This document shows, one piece after another, positions 53,825-64,000 of a stretch of 64,000 bases of DNA. The translations under genes were made by a program, and so were the position numbers. Within the stretch, counting starts at the first letter, position 1, and each line of letters opens with the position of its first letter. Origin of the DNA: Cydia pomonella (taxonomy: Eukaryota > Arthropoda > Insecta > Lepidoptera > Tortricidae); NCBI RefSeq assembly GCF_033807575.1, contig NC_084707.1, positions 25,631,888 through 25,695,887 on the forward strand, in the 5' to 3' direction. Under the pieces are notes generated by a model that had not been told where the DNA came from, ran no database searches, and was given only the letters and a program-made list of their open reading frames with translations.

Positions 53825-55280
53825 CTGACGATGATATGAGAATTTTGAGGCAATTTAATAGAAATTTAAAAAATAATGTACATTGTACATCACGCATAAC
53901 GCCTTCCAAGATGTGCAGTACACGATATAGTATTTTATCCATAAATAAATAATTATAAGGACATTCTTACACAAATTGTCTAAGTCCTCACGCTCAAGAA
54001 GGCTTGTGTTGCGGGTACTCAAACAACGATATATATAATATACAAATACTTAAATGTTACATAGAAAACATCCGTGACTCAGGAACAAATATCTGTGCTC
54101 ATCAAACAAATAAATGCCCTTACCGGGATTCGAACCCAGGACCATCGGCTTCATAGGCAGGGTCACTACCCACTAGGCCATACCGGTTGACAAAAATCTT
54201 GATATAATCGAGAGCTTTTCAGTCAAGTATATGTCGTATTAAAGGCACAAAGCTTGCCGAGTGGTGGCCTTAGTAGAACACAAGATTAGAAAATCTTGAT
54301 TATAGCACCAATATACAATACTTTTTCTATGAGTCAAGTATCGCAGAAGATAAAAGAATAGAACAAAAGACATCAACGAACATCTTATTCATTGAATAGA
54401 AGCGCGTTGATGTCTTTTGTTCTATCCTTTGGCTTTGTCATCTTAACCGCGGTTAGACGTGATTGATCAAATTCATAATAGATAGTTCCCTAAAGCGTAA
54501 ATATTAGTAAACAAATAAAAGAAACAAAAATATTAGTAAACCAAGTGCTTTCATAGCTAAGTAGGAAATCCCTTTATAATAGGTATAGTTTATAGCCAGT
54601 AGGTACACCTACTTGGGTAGCGGCGTCTCCCAGCAATTATCAAGCCGCTTAGTCCTCATGATAGAAGAGAGCCGCTGCAGCAGGCTGTAGTTGTCTTGCT
54701 CTATCTTACGCGCGCGGTCGGCTTCGCGTTGGTACTTCTTGAGTTTGACGGCGACGTGGGCGCGCGGGGGCGGGGGGCGGTCGTCTATGGCTGGGAGCGC
54801 CGAGCGGACCTTGACAATATGATGGTTAAAAAGATTTTTTGATACATTATTAAATTATAGAAACGGGACTTACATCTACCAAGATGTTCGATCCGATATC
54901 GGATACGACCACTAAGTGCCTTTTAGGCTTTTAATACCTAAAATGATCACTTATCTCTAAAACAAGACCGATTTCAGAAATCTTTGTATTACATTTTATC
55001 GGGTTTTACTAGCCCACGGTATATATATTTATTTATTCATTAAATTAATGTTTATTGTTCAAAAGAAAGCTTTAGGTAATGCAAAATACAAGGAGATGAT
55101 GCCTCGGGTCATTCTTGTTGTTGTTTTTCAAGGATCCATCGGATCGGACAAAGTGAAAACGCTCTCCAAAGTGAAAAGTGTTAGTATTTTTATGAATGAC
55201 AAACTTACCTTTGATCTATGATCCTGGAACCTCCTCTCTTCCCAGGGCTGAACGTACAGCTTGTCCCGACGCGACAACAT
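53689..55280 (-). CDS. CFAP97-domain protein (hemingway-like), 3' end uncertain
   Basis: Exons 55280-55209, 54809-54613 and 53824-53689 join in phases 0 and 2 to encode at least 135 residues. Residues about 45-85 contain the domain signature: KLKKYQREADRARKIEQDN, YSLLQRLSSIMRTKRLDNCW and ETPLPN, close to the core of CFAP97D1 (LKLSKLQ...KIEYEN...VDCWNEYF). CFAP97 proteins are linked to motile cilia and sperm flagella. Exon 3 adds FRHKVGMFYEEDALSGRL and a Cys/His-containing end (HTGHVKCFACYQKR). It ends at AGG|GTAAGT, a strong donor, yet reading on gives VSY and TAA after 9 bases. Either a further exon lies to the left, or the gene stops here. Confidence 0.75.
53938..54188 (-). repeat. tRNA-derived SINE in CFAP97 intron 2
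   Basis: Minus-strand head at 54188 (CCGGTATGGCCTAGTGGGTA), B box GGTTCGAATCC and TTAT-rich tail. This copy has the canonical B box. Confidence 0.88.
54359..54427. repeat. hairpin in CFAP97 intron 2
   Basis: GATAGAACAAAAGACATCAA-type arm (AGAACAAAAGACATCAACG) and its exact complement CGTTGATGTCTTTTGTTCT flank a spacer of about 30 bp. Confidence 0.75.
54613..54809 (-). CDS. CFAP97-domain gene exon 2 (core domain)
   Basis: Residues 25-89 plus two bases. Pro-rich start (DDRPPPPRAHVAV), then a charged helix with heptad-like spacing and the conserved LDNCW. Acceptor TTGTCAAG, donor AA|GTAGGT. GC-rich compared with its flanks. Confidence 0.82.
55209..55280 (-). CDS. CFAP97-domain gene exon 1
   Basis: Residues 1-24: MLSRRDKLYVQPWEERRFQD and HRSK, donor AAG|GTAAGT, phase 0. 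This is the only ATG upstream in frame within the exon. Context CGCTATGT is not strong. Confidence 0.72.
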
Positions 55281-55483
55281 AGCGACCGTGTGGCAAATAC
55301 AACTGTTCTCAAATGAAAGGAATAGGTTGTTGAATCAATAGTCGTTGCTAAGTCAACAGTGACCTATTTTATTTGTATGGACTGTTGTACAGTCATGTGC
55401 GATAATGCAATGCGCGAAAAAATACTTATTTCGTTTGTAGATTTAAAAGAGCCTATCATAAATCTTAATATAATATATGATGG

Positions 55484-55639
55484 CATTATATGTGACTGCG
55501 GCCGGCAAAACGTCCCACTTTGCCGCTTGCCATAAGGACGCCTAGATAGGTTATTCGTATATAGATACAAGCAAATCTCGTCCTTATGACAAGCGACAAA
55601 GTGAGACGTGTTGCCGGCCGCGGTCACATATTATAATGT
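55484..55639. repeat. foldback element upstream of the CFAP97 gene
   Basis: CATTATATGTGACTGCGGCC pairs with CGGTCACATATTATAATG, with an inner GCCGGCAAAACGTCCCACTT/GTGAGACGTGTTGCCGGC stem and CATAAGGACG/TCGTCCTTATG. Confidence 0.85.
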
Positions 55640-55650
55640 TGCGCATTCGT

Positions 55651-55791
55651 TGTACAGTCGCCATCAGATATATCGGACCGGCCGAGATGCTCAAAAATAT
55701 CTGAACAGGCACTCTAACGCCTTGACAACAGGCGTGTTCAGATATTTGTGAGCACCTTGGCAGCTCCGATATATCTGATGGCGACTGTACA
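55651..55791. repeat. foldback element upstream of the CFAP97 gene
   Basis: TGTACAGTCGCCATCAGATA and TATCTGATGGCGACTGTACA are perfect inverted ends, with a second stem (AAAATATCTGAACA/TGTTCAGATATTTG). With the previous element it fills most of the proximal upstream region of the gene. Confidence 0.9.
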
Positions 55792-57986
55792 ATATATTAT
55801 CGATGCTGCGGACTGTACATGGAACTGCTATGAATATTGCTGTTGTGAAGCGAATTGAAAGTTTACTACGATCGATGATGATGATATTACATCTCTCTAC
55901 ATTTTATTTTGGTCGACTGTACATTCAAGGCAATATAATCCTTTAAATGAATTAACTTGTTGCCCCCTACGAACAGTAGGTACAATAGTACCAACATGTA
56001 CATACTAGAATTATCAAAACGGTTCATAATTATTAGAATTGGCTACAGGAAAATTTCATATTATTCTGGAACGAACTGATGCTTTTGTATATCAGGTACT
56101 AGGGTCATTGCGCTAGTTTCCGACCAGCTCTAGTTTTCGTCCACCCGGTTACCGAATGTTGAACATCCTACATCACTTTTTCAATAACAACGCCTTGGGA
56201 ACATGGGATCATGAAATAAAAACCATTTTGCAAATTAATAAATAAATTATATAGTTAAATATTATACACTGCACTTACAATGGTATCATATCATCGTTAC
56301 GGGAATATACACGAAAACGTACAAACACATGGTTACAAATTAAATTACACTTTGAGCAATACAAAAATAAAAAAAAACTCAATCACTCTATAATTCTAAC
56401 CTTACTTTAATACAGATAGCTTCAATCCGGTGGTACTTTGGTACCGAAATGACCATAAACTTTACAATTTTAAAAACAAAAATGCACCTAATTGAGTTAT
56501 AATTAAGGTACAAATTTGTTTTGAAATGTACATCGAATATGTCAGTTTATTTTAGTGTAAGCTTAGGAATGTAAGTTTGCGTAATTCCTCTACTTTTGGC
56601 AATGTTTAAGTAAAGCTTCCTTTTTAATCTGTGCCACACTAGATATCAAACCGTCGGTATTTTGATTTACTAACCGCGCGATTTAAAGTCGAGTGTGAAA
56701 CTTTAATGTAAGATTCTAAATCCCCACCGACCAGCTGGAGTCAGGCCGCGCTGAAGCGCATTTTGTGCCTTTGCATTATGTATGGTAGTACCGATGGAAT
56801 ACGTCCGGAGCCGTCCGCGTCCGCGAGGAGGCGACCGGCTTGCGGCCGTTCAAATGTGAAATCTGCCCGTTCGGTAGGAATCGTACTTTAGGATACGTTA
56901 GTGCTATGAAATGTCAAATGTACGTTTAGTAACTATTATGACAGACACCTGTCGTTTTTGTGACCCGTAAGTATTTGTGCCGAACGCTATCGAAATAGGA
57001 AGACTAATGCAATTTAGAATTTGTTACAACCATCCTTTTATACACGCATTTGTCAATTTCTATCATGAGCTGTACATAATACGCTCCATATAATATGTAT
57101 GAAGGCAAAAAAGACGCGGCTGTGTGTTCAAATTAACACACTTTTAAGTCAAACAGCAATTTAGTTTTGTTAATCATTAATGTTAATACGTTAATCGGTT
57201 TTAAACCTTTGTTACGTTTTAAGCGCTTTTATGAAAGTTAAGCCAATAATTTTCTTTTTTAGATAGATAACCTAGCCATTTCCTGAAATGCAGATTTAAA
57301 TATATGGGACTTAAATTTAGTATCATACGCAATGTTCTTTTGCAAGATAATTCCTTGCTCAAGTCATGTATTTAGGTATATGTTTTCAAAATGCGTCTTT
57401 CTGAAGCATTATACCTTAGTGATTTGACATTTCTACGAAACATTTCGGTTTCAAAATGTTTTTTCGATCTAAAAGTGTTTTTTCCTAAATGTGGCGTTAA
57501 AGGGTTTGTAAGTTGTGATATTTATTAAATATCATGGTCAATAATATGGTATCATATAAAATATGTACAACACTACATTCGTCATTCTACATTACCAAGT
57601 ACAAAACCTGTTAAATATATCAAAAAGATCTAATCAGACGTTTGGCATACAATTTGAGGTTTGACAACATCAATCATCAGAAACAAACACTATTCAAATT
57701 TACTCATTTAAAAATGTCTTTGAATCACTGTGTTCGTAAATAGCGTTAAATGTTGAGTGTTTACATAACTGTTATAACTTTTTTTCAATACTTTACATCT
57801 AGTTTCACTTTAAAGTATATTTTTGTTATTATTGACTCATTTTTCAAAACCCCAAGTCCAATGCCAAACTCACAATCGTATTCAAAACCAGAAGGATGTT
57901 TTCCAACACAGATGTCTCAACTCAAGATATCAGACTCAAATCGAAAAGGTACTGTGGAGTCTCACTTAAATACTGTTCATTTTAAA
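55792..57986. other. no recognisable gene
   Basis: AT-rich with a small GC-richer patch at about 56740-56880 that contains no convincing ORF. It could belong to a UTR or intron of a gene beyond the window, which cannot be decided here. Confidence 0.35.
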
Positions 57987-57994
57987 ATCTGAAC

Positions 57995-58302
57995 TAGGGA
58001 TATCACGAATATTCGCATTCAATATTAGCGTCATTTGAAACATTCGTAACAAATGAATGCGAATGTGCGCAGGTCGTGTCCTGTCTCGTTGACTCGCGTA
58101 TGGATGCGCGCACACGGTTTTCAAGTAATATTTGACCAGCAGACATCATTTTTCAACACTGTAACATTTTGTTTTATGTACTAACAGTTTTTTTTTCTAA
58201 TTAGGAATGATAATAATAACTACATATTCCCTAACATTCGCATCCTGGACATTCGGATCCGCATTCGCGAATGTGAAGAATGCCACATTCGAGACATCCC
58301 TG
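57995..58302. mobile_element. hAT-type MITE with 8-bp target duplication
   Basis: Ends TAGGGATATCACGAAT and ATTCGAGACATCCCTG are imperfect terminal inverted repeats. Flanks ATCTGAAC (57987-57994) and ATCTGAAT (58303-58310) match at 7 of 8 bases, as expected for an old hAT insertion. The interior is rich in ATTCGCATTCG words. Non-coding. Confidence 0.78.
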
Positions 58303-58368
58303 ATCTGAATATATCGAAAATAAATGCTTGTATAAGATACTGAAAGCGAACGAAAAACACCCTCTTGA

Positions 58369-58500
58369 GCTATAGTTGTGTCAAACCGTCGCTGCACGCG
58401 AATACGTAGTGTGCTCTCTGTCACACCTACCTGCGGCCGGCTGCGTCCTGTCTCTTTTTCTAATTGCTTCGCGTGCAACAAGTGTTAACACAACTATAGC
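58369..58500. repeat. foldback (MITE-like) element
   Basis: GCTATAGTTGTGT and ACACAACTATAGC are perfect 13-bp inverted ends 132 bp apart overall. The interior is GC-richer with partial complementarity (GCACGCGAA/TTCGCGTGC). Confidence 0.75.
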
Positions 58501-59263
58501 ATATATGCGACACTCATTCAGTGCGCGTCGCATAGAGATCGTTCTATACAGTTCTAGCTTATTCTACATACAAAACCCTAATCTTGGTGCACGTCGCTGC
58601 TAAGCAAAATGTTGTATAAAAATAATCTATTTCAATTGAAAGTGTCGGTACAAAATGTAATCGCTGCCAATAGGACAGACGGTGTAAAACGAACACCGGG
58701 GCATGATTTAAAAAATGGGCATCGGTTTTTTTACTTTTTGGGTTCGTCGCACTTAGAATGACTAGTATTTTCAAGCCTGATGCTAAAAAAATGGCCACAA
58801 TTTGGAATAATATTATATTTCTTACCCCGTGCAAAATAAACTATGTTCCTTTTACCCCACCTGACCTGATACACTTCTAGAATTTCTTTGAGGGTACATT
58901 TGGATACCAATGAAGTCATTTTTATTCGCAACTACCAAGTAAGATGTTTCTGGGGTTTTAACTCATTTTTTTTTTTCATGATGTAATGGAATTTTTACAA
59001 TACAAGTATCCGAATATACTCTAAAGATACTAATTTTGTTTGGAGCTCTTACTTGGACGATACACAATCCTGTAGTTGCTAGGATTAGTTAGAATTTAAA
59101 TTAAACTGCCCACAATAAGGACATAAAATTACGAGCATATATTTGAAACTGTAACAATAAAATTTTACACTTGACACATGGACACACGATATTTAAGATT
59201 ATTCCCAGGTACCATCGTCCACTGCTAACTCACAATTCGTAAACCTTATCGAAAATAGACAAG
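58501..59263. other. no recognisable feature
   Basis: Short ORFs without domain content. Confidence 0.3.
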
Positions 59264-59405
59264 GGTGCGTAGCCAACATGCCAATAGTTCACGCTTCGTA
59301 GCGAACGAAACGCAACTGTCACTGTCGGACTAATATGGAAGAGTGATAGAGAGACGACTACGCTACGCTACGGAGCGTTAACGATTGGCATGTTGGCTAA
59401 GCACC
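59264..59405. repeat. foldback (MITE-like) element
   Basis: GGTGCGTAGCCAACATGCCA pairs with TGGCATGTTGGCTAAGCACC, with inner AACGCTCCGTAGCGTAGCG-type complements. Confidence 0.85.
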
Positions 59406-60450
59406 AAGGTCCATAATGGGCAGTCAAGTGTTCCTCGTACAGTCAATATCCACGACTGTATACCAACTACATCCACCCTAAACTCATAAATCAGTTCAAA
59501 ATACAAGTCGATGTGATATATTGCGTTAAAATTAAAATATCTACAAAATTAACATAAATATATATAAAAAAAAAACAACACAACAGCTGCCGTCGTTCAT
59601 TTCACACAAAAATATACGGGAATCGTATACACCAATGTTTTATCAGTCGGGGAAAACAGCGGGCAAATGCACATACTCTAAAAATACAAGGGTGAGATGC
59701 ACTTCCACCGATTCCTTTCTAATCGAGCAAAATTCGCCATAAATATGTACAAGTGCATCTTTAAATAAGTGGTTATATTTCTAGAGTACTTACACTTGCC
59801 CTAATGTTTACAGAATTTCCCCAAACCTATAGTATTACTCTTTATTCATACCATATTAAAGTTATAAATTATATTTTTTGTTCTTTTTCCTGACTATCAA
59901 AAGTTATTTAAGTAGTTCCACTATTTTATACCTTAAAGCAATGAGATTAGGTCTACTATTAATCACCTAGACATATACGATTCCCGCTCGTATACTAAGG
60001 CGGTATTCACATCGCTCCGATATGAGCGAGACATCACTATATACGTGGCGCTGTCTCGCTCACACGCCGTGTGATAACCGGGTAAATAAAAGGTGTATAA
60101 TCTGACAGTTATAAATGTTATAATGTAAAGCGAAGCGCTGATTGTGATGCCGGCGTTCTGACTAGTGAGAGTCACATCAGCGGAAATCTGAGATTCCAAT
60201 CCTACCCGTCGCAGTTCAAACGACATCTTTTTTTAAGACAATGGCAAAAAACCTTGATGCTAAATTAAAAAAAAAAAAGTGTATTTTATTTGTTCCTCAG
60301 GGCGTCAAAGTTTTAATGGAAATGCTGCCTGGATTTGTTGTTAAGTGCTTTACGTTTATCTATGATATGACGCATACGTATCGTCATGTATTATTTTGAT
60401 TTTGGATGGTGTTATGAATAACTGAATATAATTTTAATAAGGCCCATTTG
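59406..60450. other. no recognisable gene
   Basis: AT-rich. An 87-codon minus-strand ORF near 59963-60226 shows no recognised domain. Confidence 0.3.
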
Positions 60451-60564
60451 CACCATTCCACTAACCCGGGGTTAACAGGTTAAACCTGAAGTTATCATGG
60501 TTTACAGTAAAATTTGACACTAGATTAACAGTTTAACCGGTTAATCCCGGGTTAGTGGGATGGT
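60451..60564. repeat. foldback (MITE-like) element
   Basis: ACCATTCCACTAACCCGGGG and CCCGGGTTAGTGGGATGGT are inverted ends, continuing through TTAACAGGTTAAAC/GTTTAACCGGTTAA. Confidence 0.85.
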
Positions 60565-60737
60565 ATGGCAGATACTAAAAATTATAGTTCGTTTGACCGA
60601 TTCTGTCCAACCAACCCGTCATTTTAGTACAAAATTGGCACAAAATCGGAATGATTTTGCATATTGTCAATGAACTGTTATTTTAGTATCTGGGCTGGGA
60701 TATAAAAATCATAATTGAAACTATGCTTTCAAATAAG

Positions 60738-60815
60738 TAACTATTATAAGAGAATCTTAAACAAATCGCCCCAGCCTCACAGTAACCTCAATAAGGCCGC
60801 GTTGTGGGTATTAGA
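60738..60815 (-). repeat. degraded SINE 3' fragment
   Basis: Words ACAAATCGCCCCAGCCTCAC and CTCAATAAGGCCGCGTTGTG correspond to the 3' body of the SINE family. The tRNA-like head is missing. Confidence 0.5.
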
Positions 60816-61933
60816 CTTTAATAAAAATGTGAATGTCAGTTTGAACTGCGACCGTCTCCCTCGCACTGGGACCTAATTCGTTGTCAAAAGACTAAAGTTG
60901 CGGAAACAGTCTACGCGTTCCTAATCAGACTTTATTCTACGCAAAACAATCTCAATGAGACGAAATAATTTGATGATTCTTTTAGCCAGCACGATATTAA
61001 TTACGCATCAGAATAAAGTATTTTGTCTCATTGTTTTTGTTTTAACAGAGACTAATGTAATAGCGATAAAATTAAAGAAAAACGTGGCGTGTGTCGGATT
61101 AAAAACGTAGCCACAAGTTGACTTGATATAATCTAATTTTAAACACTTAATTACAAATAAATCAATATTTTCTCATGATTCGGTTGTGCTCAGGCTTACA
61201 TGGCGACCGTGACAGGACACCATTTGGCTACGGCACTAATGTGCGTGAATATGGCAAATTGGCTATTCACATGAAACTAATTTGTTTATACTATCAGCCG
61301 ATTTGTATATAACCCTCCTCAAAACGCCCAGCCCGTCAATACGAGTTTAGATTTCAAAAGGAGCCCTAAGAAAATCGCAGTAAAATTGTTTACGGCACGT
61401 TTTCCTTTGACTTTAGACTATTTAGTCTCCGGCATTAGGTATTACTCGGGCACTATATGCCCATTTATAAAAAAGTACAAAATCCCCCGGCCCGCGACCT
61501 CCCTGAATGACTTACATATAACTTACGTGGCCAAACATCACAACGTATATGCGTACTGGTGTGTATAAAATGTGTTTGGATCGACAATTGCAAAAAGGGA
61601 AGTTGATGAACCATTTATAGACCAAAAAGTTTATAAATGGTCATTTAAGTTAAGATAAAGTACCTACTTAAAATCATCTCTTAGTCATGTGAAAATTATT
61701 GTTTGACTACTGCCTACGTATTAATCTAAATAATATTAAATACACACTCAGAATCCAGTCATTTTATAAAAAAGAATCTATGGCATTTTGGCAGATCCTA
61801 AATATGTTGTTAAGGAATATTTTGCACATGCCACATGGCTCTTAGAATAATGTAAAAAAAAACCACATGACTTTGTCATTCGGCCAACGAGCTACAATTA
61901 TTTTATCTATGAAATCAAGCTAAACGACTAGTC
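60816..61933. other. no recognisable feature
   Basis: AT-rich, no supported exon or repeat. Confidence 0.3.
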
Positions 61934-62075
61934 AGACTAAGCTAAGTTGGCAGCGGTTTTGATAGCCCTGCCTGTGCAAGTGTTATATAAACGACATAAT
62001 TTCATAAAAAATTAAAATAACACTTGCACTGTCTGGTTGTCAAAATCGCTGCCAACTTATCTTGGTCTGACTCTG
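61934..62075. repeat. foldback element, family E copy 3
   Basis: AGACTAAGCTAAGTTGGCAG at the left and CTGCCAACTTATCTTGGTCT at the right, with GTGCAAGTGTTATATAAACG inside as in the other two copies. Confidence 0.88.
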
Positions 62076-62512
62076 CGTCAAGTGATTTTTTATATACTTT
62101 TCTGAGACCTTGAAGAGTCAAAATATAATTAAATTATTTACATATCAAACTTGACCAAACTGCCCTTTTTGCAATCTCATATATTAATTTGTATGAAGCA
62201 TTTAAACTATGACGCACACACGTCTCACGTATCTACACATGAACTATAAAAACATTTTACATTACTCTACTCGTAACTTACCTAAATAATATGATATAGA
62301 AAATGCTCTTACGCTAATAGAGATGCAATAAAGAAGCCAATTTTTGGTTTATTATTGTAATTATTAATATTTTGGCGTTGCATCAACGCCGTATTAAACT
62401 AGGCAAGAGGCCGATTCGGGCTCCTACAAATAATTTCATTTACAGAATAACACATTTTAAGTATTTCTAAAGAGAATTTGAAATAGGGGCGAGTTGTGAA
62501 AAAAAAAAACAT

Positions 62513-62782
62513 TGTAGCCAGAGTAAATTTACTGCCATCTTTCGACACATGATTAAAACTTTTCAGACGCCATTTGACTTTGATCCTTATTCTTCCACTG
62601 ATGTGTTACAGTTGTTAAATAACAGTGGCGCCATCTAATAGATCAAAGATAGTATGTCGACATCATTTCGAGCGAAGGCGCTACAACCTTTAGCCGACGT
62701 CCGGTAAGATGGCGCCACTTTTTGATGTTCTAAAAGTTTTAATCATATGTAGAAAGATGGCAGTAAATTTACTGTGGCTACA
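62513..62782. repeat. foldback element, ~50-bp arms
   Basis: TGTAGCCAGAGTAAATTTAC at the left pairs with GTAAATTTACTGTGGCTACA at the right, continuing through TGCCATCTTTC and TGATTAAAACTTTT. The inner spacer has further GGCGCCATCT/AGATGGCGCC pairing. Confidence 0.88.
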
Positions 62783-64000
62783 AATTTTTCTTTGACAATC
62801 TACCTCTGTTACAAATTCTCTTTGGTATGTCTTACTTTCATATCGGGCCCATGAAACCAGAAAATATACCTATATAGTCTGGTAGCTTAAATTATTCCCT
62901 ATTATGTACATGAAAATACAGTATTAAATAAATTGAAATGATTAGACAAAGTCGACGTAAACTCACACGAAATGGGTTTACAGTCAAAACATGTTCGAAA
63001 TAAGATTCAATATGACTGGCCTTTCAGATCGCCTAATTCCTTAGGAAACAGTTTTGAAAAAATGCGTTTACATTTTAATGATCCTTCTAGTCCAATTGTT
63101 TGATTATACTTTACACAAAAACAACCAAAAGAACACAAACATTAGAGGGACACAAAGGCTGTGATATTGACCCCGAAAAGTTTTTTTGACTCACTAACTA
63201 AATGTGTTAGTTAATGAAATGAAAATATTTATTTAATGCATGTGGAGAATGGGTCACTTGGGTTTTTAAAATGACATATCCTCAGTTAGGCCTTAATGGT
63301 ACAGACACAAACAGTAAGCATATGTTAAAATTTCTTGTAGGAGTCGAAATCGGCACTTCGAGTATATTTACTCAAGGGGTTCGATATTTCATTAGTATAA
63401 AAAACCCTATAAACTTGTACTATATGAAACAAATATAAGTCACTAATGAAACATTCTGGCCCTGTTTCGACTAATTTTATAAGGCCAAAGGCCATTGCAT
63501 CTCTTGTTTTCGTACGCCAAAGAAAAGAGATGCAATGTGTGGTTGGCAAAAATGAAATGCGTATTAAAGCTTGGCGCGGGCAACATGGCGGTCACTTTTA
63601 GTGCGATCTTTCTTTTCGTCCTAAATATTTCATTTAAAAACAATGAATTATTGAGAATATTTGCAATTTGACGTCATGTTAACCGATCAAGGTGGCCATG
63701 TTTAAACTTAACAGGGCTTTGTTATTTATAATTTATATCTGTTACTTGGTCACATTTTATTTTTATGGGATTAGGATCCTTTCTAATGGCATAATTAATA
63801 ATATATCATGACTATCATATTGAATGTTTTTAGTACTTAAGTTATATTTCTAAAACCAAGTCAGATCGAAACATAATTTTTGATACAAGGCCCTGCAAAG
63901 TTTAATTGTACAGTATACTGGAATGAAACATTGTTTACAAATTGACTTTGAATGAAATGAGGATTATTAGTAAAGGAAGCGTTGAAAGTCGGTAATTTCA
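62783..64000. other. no recognisable gene to window end
   Basis: A hairpin lies at about 63500-63540 (ATTGCATCTCTT with AAGAGATGCAAT). No exon or domain is supported. Confidence 0.35.

Noticed and set aside
55364..55627. 87-aa minus-strand ORF
   Set aside because: Mostly foldback-element sequence upstream of the CFAP97 gene; no domain.

Overview
The window looks like nuclear DNA of a moth or butterfly (Lepidoptera). It is AT-rich, has spliced genes with standard GT-AG introns, and carries many short insect-type repeats: a tRNA-derived SINE, truncated non-LTR retrotransposon tails and dozens of foldback (MITE-like) elements. The species cannot be named from the sequence alone.

Three protein-coding genes can be assembled exon by exon, with splice phases that agree at every junction. 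(1) Minus strand, 37258 to 22030: a type II membrane protein of the ITM2/BRI family with a BRICHOS domain, five exons, 277 aa if the first donor of exon 4 is used. (2) Plus strand, 37790 to 48313: a complete importin subunit alpha of the KPNA3/KPNA4 (insect Kap-alpha3) class, six exons, 515 aa. These two genes are head to head, with only about 530 bp between their start codons. (3) Minus strand, 55280 to 53689: the 5' part of a CFAP97-domain (hemingway-like) gene, three exons, 135 aa; its 3' end is uncertain.

The most unusual feature is a block of 26 apparently identical 105-bp units (about 22876-25608). Each unit duplicates the 3' end of BRICHOS exon 4 together with its 5' splice site. Since 105 bp is 35 codons and every donor has the same phase, splicing at any of the 26 donors would keep frame with the last exon. 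The same gene has decayed copies of its transmembrane exon beside the real one. The neighbouring importin gene has a partly duplicated exon 5 that diverged almost only at silent sites and was later split by foldback elements. Local duplication of exons is therefore a recurring theme.

Layout: 1-22 kb has no recognised host gene but holds SINEs, a THAP-domain (P-element-like) transposon relic with terminal inverted repeats (3.6-5.5 kb), a 3.3-kb hAT-like element containing two minisatellites (6.7-10.0 kb), and a perfect 82-bp-armed palindrome (11.9-12.1 kb). 22-37 kb is the BRICHOS gene. 37.8-48.3 kb is importin alpha, its introns full of nested retroelements and foldback elements. 48.3-53.7 kb is flank with more foldback elements. 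53.7-55.3 kb is the CFAP97 gene. 55.3-64 kb shows only foldback elements and AT-rich DNA.

The three genes have no obvious shared pathway. Importin alpha works in nuclear import, the BRICHOS protein in the secretory pathway, and CFAP97-type proteins in cilia or sperm tails.
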